Positions 59,985 through 64,000 of a stretch of 64,000 nt of DNA are shown piece after piece. Where the stretch lies: the NCBI RefSeq assembly GCF_030272615.1, contig NC_081409.1:238599832-238663831 (forward strand). The letters are read 5' to 3'. Position 1 is the stretch's first letter; the number at the start of each line of letters is the position of its first letter. The translations under genes and the position numbers were made by a program. The stretch comes from Cryptomeria japonica (lineage: Eukaryota > Streptophyta > Pinopsida > Cupressales > Cupressaceae). The notes beneath the pieces were generated by a model. It was given only the letters and a program-made list of their open reading frames with translations. It had not been told where the DNA came from and ran no database searches.

Positions 59985-60640
59985 TATTTGATACATCTTG
60001 GATGTGATTTATCCTAAGATGAGCACACAAATATATTGAGAGGGGGGTAGGGGGGCAGGGTGAATTAGTGTGATGCAACTTTTTTACCAATTTAACACTT
60101 TATCAATCACAATAATGTCATTTACTCAACATCAATAATTATACACATGCAAAGAACACAATGACACGTGATATTCACATGAAAACCCTTACGGGGAGAA
60201 AACCATGGCACAATATTGATTATACATATAAAATCTTCTTACAACTTTATAGGCACCAACCCACAGGATACACCAATCCCCTTAGTTCATAGGCACCAAC
60301 CTACTAGAAGCACCAATCCCACAAATAAGCAACAACTTAGAGAGAGACACCAATCTCTCCTTTGGGAAGCACCAACTTACAAATCAAAACTAGGTTCCAC
60401 CCTGATTGTTGCTTCTTCAACGGATGATGGACAATTCAATCTTTTTCTTTCACAAATTTTCTTAAATGTCTTCTTCTCAAATCTAATGCGATTATTTCCA
60501 CCATAATCCTCTTAATCTACATTACATTGAGAAACACATCCTACACACACCTTCTAAATCAAACTCGAACTCTCTTATTTTTTCTCATAAATCTTCCTAA
60601 GTTATGCCCATATATCTCTTTTGTATCTGCTCATAATTTC
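59985..60640 (-). repeat. LTR-like remnant, reverse orientation
   Basis: 'gaaaacccttacggggagaaa' less its last base (60180-60199) and the following 'ccatggcaca' resemble the complement of copia LTR R/U5 sequence. Repeated 'gcaccaa.c' phrases follow at 60252-60375. No ends or target duplication were found. Confidence 0.35.
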
Positions 60641-61203
60641 AAAATACTTCTCCAATATGTTTTAATAGTGATCATTAAACTCCCACAAAACTAATCACAA
60701 TTTTCTCATAAAACTAATTACTATCTTTGCATGTGTTCCTTTTAAATTTTGTTGCAATGGTCCTCACAACTTCTTTATGAAATCTGCAAGTAATCTCCTT
60801 CTCATACTCTCTTTCTCAAACTTATTATTGGGTGTATATACTTGATTATCTTTTAAGGACACACCACACATAGTCAACTCTCAAATAAACTTGACTTTAT
60901 ATCTTTCCTTGTACCCTTTCATGAAATGATGCATTCCTTGGGACATGTCTCTTGGTTCATACTCATAATAATCAATGTATAAAACACCTTTTGAGGAGTA
61001 TTTTTTCTTAACTAAATCACACCTTTTGAGGACCATTTTTCCTTGACTAAACGACACCTTTCTGAAAGCTTTCTTTCTCTTTAACTTGCTTCCTTTGAAT
61101 TGGTTTTTTGAAGGATGATTCTTGGTTAATAAATCCCACCTCTTTAAGTTCACACCCTTTTAGAAATTGTTTCTTTTTTAAAACAAAAGGCATAGGCCTA
61201 TAA

Positions 61204-61593
61204 TTATATTATCAAAAAAAGATTGGTTACAATATATGGAGAAGGTGGATATTTTTCGCTAACTATATCACAAATAGATACAATTATTTGGATAAAGTTT
61301 GAGAAAAAAGTATAGAAAGTGAGCAAAGAAATAAGAGTAAACCATATGAGTTGAGTTGAGAGATCCCAAAACCAGTTGAAGTAGTTATCCTTGCACACCA
61401 AAAGCACCATCCTTGATATCCATTGTAGCAAAGCACTAGCAAGGGAAGGTGAGTTATTTTTATGGTTTAGAAGAAGGATGATGATCCGATAGACATGGAT
61501 GCATTTGTTGCAAAAAGTGTCACCCAACTCAGCTTTATGATCCCTTGGTGCCTTGAATAGCACCCTCTCATCTTGTTCAAACAAGGCCTCCAC
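61204..61593 (-). CDS. Hypothetical 129-residue ORF, probably a relic
   Basis: Reads MEALFEQDERVLFKAPRDHK at its start, which looks protein-like, and then becomes hydrophobic and aromatic (WFTLISLLTFYTFF), more like non-coding AT-rich DNA. I do not recognise it. No promoter or splice signals were identified. It may be a gene fragment carried by an element, or chance. Confidence 0.2.
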   Translation of the reverse strand: MEALFEQDERVLFKAPRDHKAELGDTFCNKCIHVYRIIILLLNHKNNSPSLASALLQWISRMVLLVCKDNYFNWFWDLSTQLIWFTLISLLTFYTFFSNFIQIIVSICDIVSEKYPPSPYIVTNLFLII

Positions 61594-61599
61594 CCTTCT

Positions 61600-64000
61600 T
61601 AGAAATTGTTGCTTTTTTTACAAATATCACTAATCGCTATAAATTCTTCATCACCTTTATCTTGGTCATTGCCTTCATAGAATATAGTAATCGTTGTCTT
61701 TATGAATTGATGATAATTACTTGGCATTGTTCCATAGATATGTCCTCTTCATAGGAGATACAGATTCAAGAAAATAAACTTCCTTCAAGAATTGTATTTT
61801 ATAGTTAATAGTTGGTATATTATTAAATAAATTAATAATGGTGTTCCTTTCATAGGTCCTTGTACTTATTTTAGTTGCTGAGATATATTGACTTGAAACT
61901 CATATATATTAATCGTTGAGATCCATGCTTCACTTTAATAAAGTGGTTTCTTCTTTCTTATTATATATATTATATAAAATCATTATTCATATTTGGATAA
62001 ATGTTGTCCAATTTTCATCATTGTCATGAGTATAGATATCATTGTCCTTCATTATATCTTTAAATTAAACTGCAATATATCCATCATTGCCCATTTATAT
62101 GTAAATGTTTTCATGAGTAAAGTTGGCTCATAATAGGATATGCACACGTCCATCATATGTAAGATTAATATAATTGAGAAGTCAGCTTCATGACATGAAT
62201 AAAATCTTGCTTTACCAATTGCAACAAGAACTTATATTCTATTTGACATCAAATGTCTCTCTCTTTGTAAGATCAATATCAATGACAATGTTTCCTTTGA
62301 CAATATGCTTGTTAGTAATCTTGCTCGATACTTTGACATCAATGACAACTTTCAATTCTTGACATCAACAACAAACTTGTATATAACATTGTCTTCTTAC
62401 CTACTTGACATGAATGACAACACTTCCAACATACTATTTGTAGTATTACACTAGTTTATTAAGTTTACTTAGGTACTTTCCTTTTACTTGGGTAGGAAAG
62501 GATAATGAGTCACACATTCTCATTCTTTCATGGTACTCAATTTTTTTCCTCATTCTCACATATTAGAAGCATGAATAAGAAATTCTTCTTTTTACACTTT
62601 TGTCTCTTCCTCATAAATATGGAAATGGAATCTTGGAGGATATGTATTGTAGCTCTTTCTTTCAATGTATTGATAACTGTAAAAACTATTGTTATCTTTT
62701 GCACTTTTCTTCCAAGAAACTAAATCTATTTTTTTGTTTTAATGTCTATTAATTATTATTACTTAACTTTTTTAATAATTTCTATCACATGCACTAGTTT
62801 CTAAGTTTATGTCTATTTTATAAATTCTAATAACAAGAAAAACTAGATGTATTCCCTAACTTGGCACATATTTATATTTCAATTGTTTTTCAAATGTTAA
62901 TCACCAACTCCAAAATCTAAATTGTAACAATAATAGTTATTATCATCCATTAATGATCAATTATCCTTGATTTCCCTTAGTCATTAGCTATCCCATATCT
63001 TGATGGTCTCTTCATCTTATATTTTAGATTTGGTTAAGGATTGTCCTTAGAGTTTATGGTATATTCATCATTTGTGTCTATTGTAGACTTGAAAATAATA
63101 TTGACCTATTCATTCAACTCTATAGACATGTTTTATAATGTAATTCTCTAATAATCCAAAGGGGTGTTATACATTTTAAATTATGATATTAATTTTCTAA
63201 ATAATATTAACACCTCCAAATATTGGTAATAGGCAAAGAAATTGCAAGTATTTGATCCCCGAAGAAAACCAAGCAATCTTTTCCAAATATTTAGCTTTTG
63301 ATCTTCAAACAATTCCTTCAATATTTCAAGATAAAACGTATAAATCGAGAAATTTCTCCTTACATTTTGATCTTTGGGTTTCTTTTCCAAAACAAGAGTA
63401 CAAACTGAAAAATGAAAAATACCTTTTGCATATAACCAAAACCAAAAAAAATACCATATTTTTCCTTTTCCCATTCAAACTAAATATTTTTAAAAGTGAT
63501 ATTTCACAACTTCAAATGAAATATTTTTTTCGCAGTCACTTTTACATACCTAATATAAATATTTTTTAGTTTAAAAAAAAAAAAGGCATAACATCATTGC
63601 AAGAAATATTTAATTATTTTTGTACATATCAAGATAAATACACAAATCAAAATAATTAAAATCACCCAAGAGAAATTGACTTCATACTTACCTAGCACAT
63701 AAGGGATCAAAATATGATTGATCTGGATATTGGTTTACTTTTCACAAAAGACATGTCATTAACTCTAGACAAATGCAATAGGCTAACAAAATAATGCAAA
63801 AAGTGTAATTGTCTTTGATTAACCACCATTTAAAAAAATTGTGTACACGCAAACTTCAATAAAATATTACATAATAACCAAAGCATATCACTAACTTCCA
63901 TAGTCTTAAAGACATTGGTGCTAAATGGTAGGTTGTGGTTGTAGAATGAGCATTCCTTGTCTCTCAAACTATGGTTTCCTTTTTTCAAACCTATGTGGAA
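61600..64000. other. AT-rich DNA, no gene seen
   Basis: No supported gene. A short dispersed motif 'gacatcaatgacaa' recurs about four times between 62238 and 62420, giving a slightly ordered look. The remaining short frames are unsupported. Confidence 0.45.

Overview
The window looks like a repeat-dominated stretch of a large seed-plant genome; a gymnosperm such as a conifer is my best guess. It is AT-rich, has spliceosomal-type introns, plant-type Ty1/copia and Ty3/gypsy elements with very long LTRs, nested insertions, solo LTRs with perfect 5-bp target duplications, and only one convincing host gene. The organism is inferred from element style and gene density, not from a diagnostic gene.

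Layout. 1-85 is a host repeat that recurs at 28011-28095. It is interrupted at 86-7021 by a two-gene DNA transposon: a plus-strand three-exon gene of unknown function converges on a minus-strand five-exon transposase-like gene carrying an HGKG-x-x-DG-x-G-x-x-x-KR motif. 7046-9866 is a 3'-truncated, minus-strand Ty1/copia element. 9867-19659 is AT-rich DNA holding one copy of a 2.1-kb dispersed repeat (10200-12325), a TIR element (13218-13694), a long fold-back (14617-14805), the one good host gene (17069-17377, a secreted eight-cysteine lipid-transfer-like protein with TATA box and poly(A) signal) and a copia LTR remnant (17971-18400). 19765-27532 is an LTR element coding only for gag and a protease-like domain, with no RT, RNase H or integrase (TR-GAG type). 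It is flanked by a duplicated 104-bp target segment instead of a 5-bp one, and its 3' LTR is truncated. 28301-48559 is a large Ty3/gypsy element of Tat/Ogre type (tRNA-Arg-like PBS; gag, PR, extra RNase H, RT, RNase H, IN) with 4.7-5.7 kb LTRs. Two solo LTRs of one 3.4-kb non-coding family lie in and beside its 3' LTR (44513-47853 and 48588-52042). 52043-64000 is AT-rich decayed DNA with the second copy of the 2.1-kb repeat (55409-58984, split by a 1.43-kb solo LTR) and a 0.86-kb solo LTR (59097-59954).

The most unusual item is the organisation of the big gypsy LTR. Each copy carries, in order, an array of 26-30 bp palindromes built on a TTTAAA centre with arms that change together, a TATA-like box, a long (about 1,230 codons in the 3' copy) decayed reading frame for a protein I do not recognise, then the genomic TATA box, R region with AATAAA, and U5. 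A long reading frame inside U3, apparently with its own upstream regulatory array, is not part of the standard plant LTR-retrotransposon plan. The two copies share several stop codons, so the frame was already broken in the parent copy, and many stops look like C-to-T changes at CAG, CAA or CGA codons.

Limits: no alignment or database search was possible. Family names rest on motifs read by eye, and identities between copies are eye estimates.
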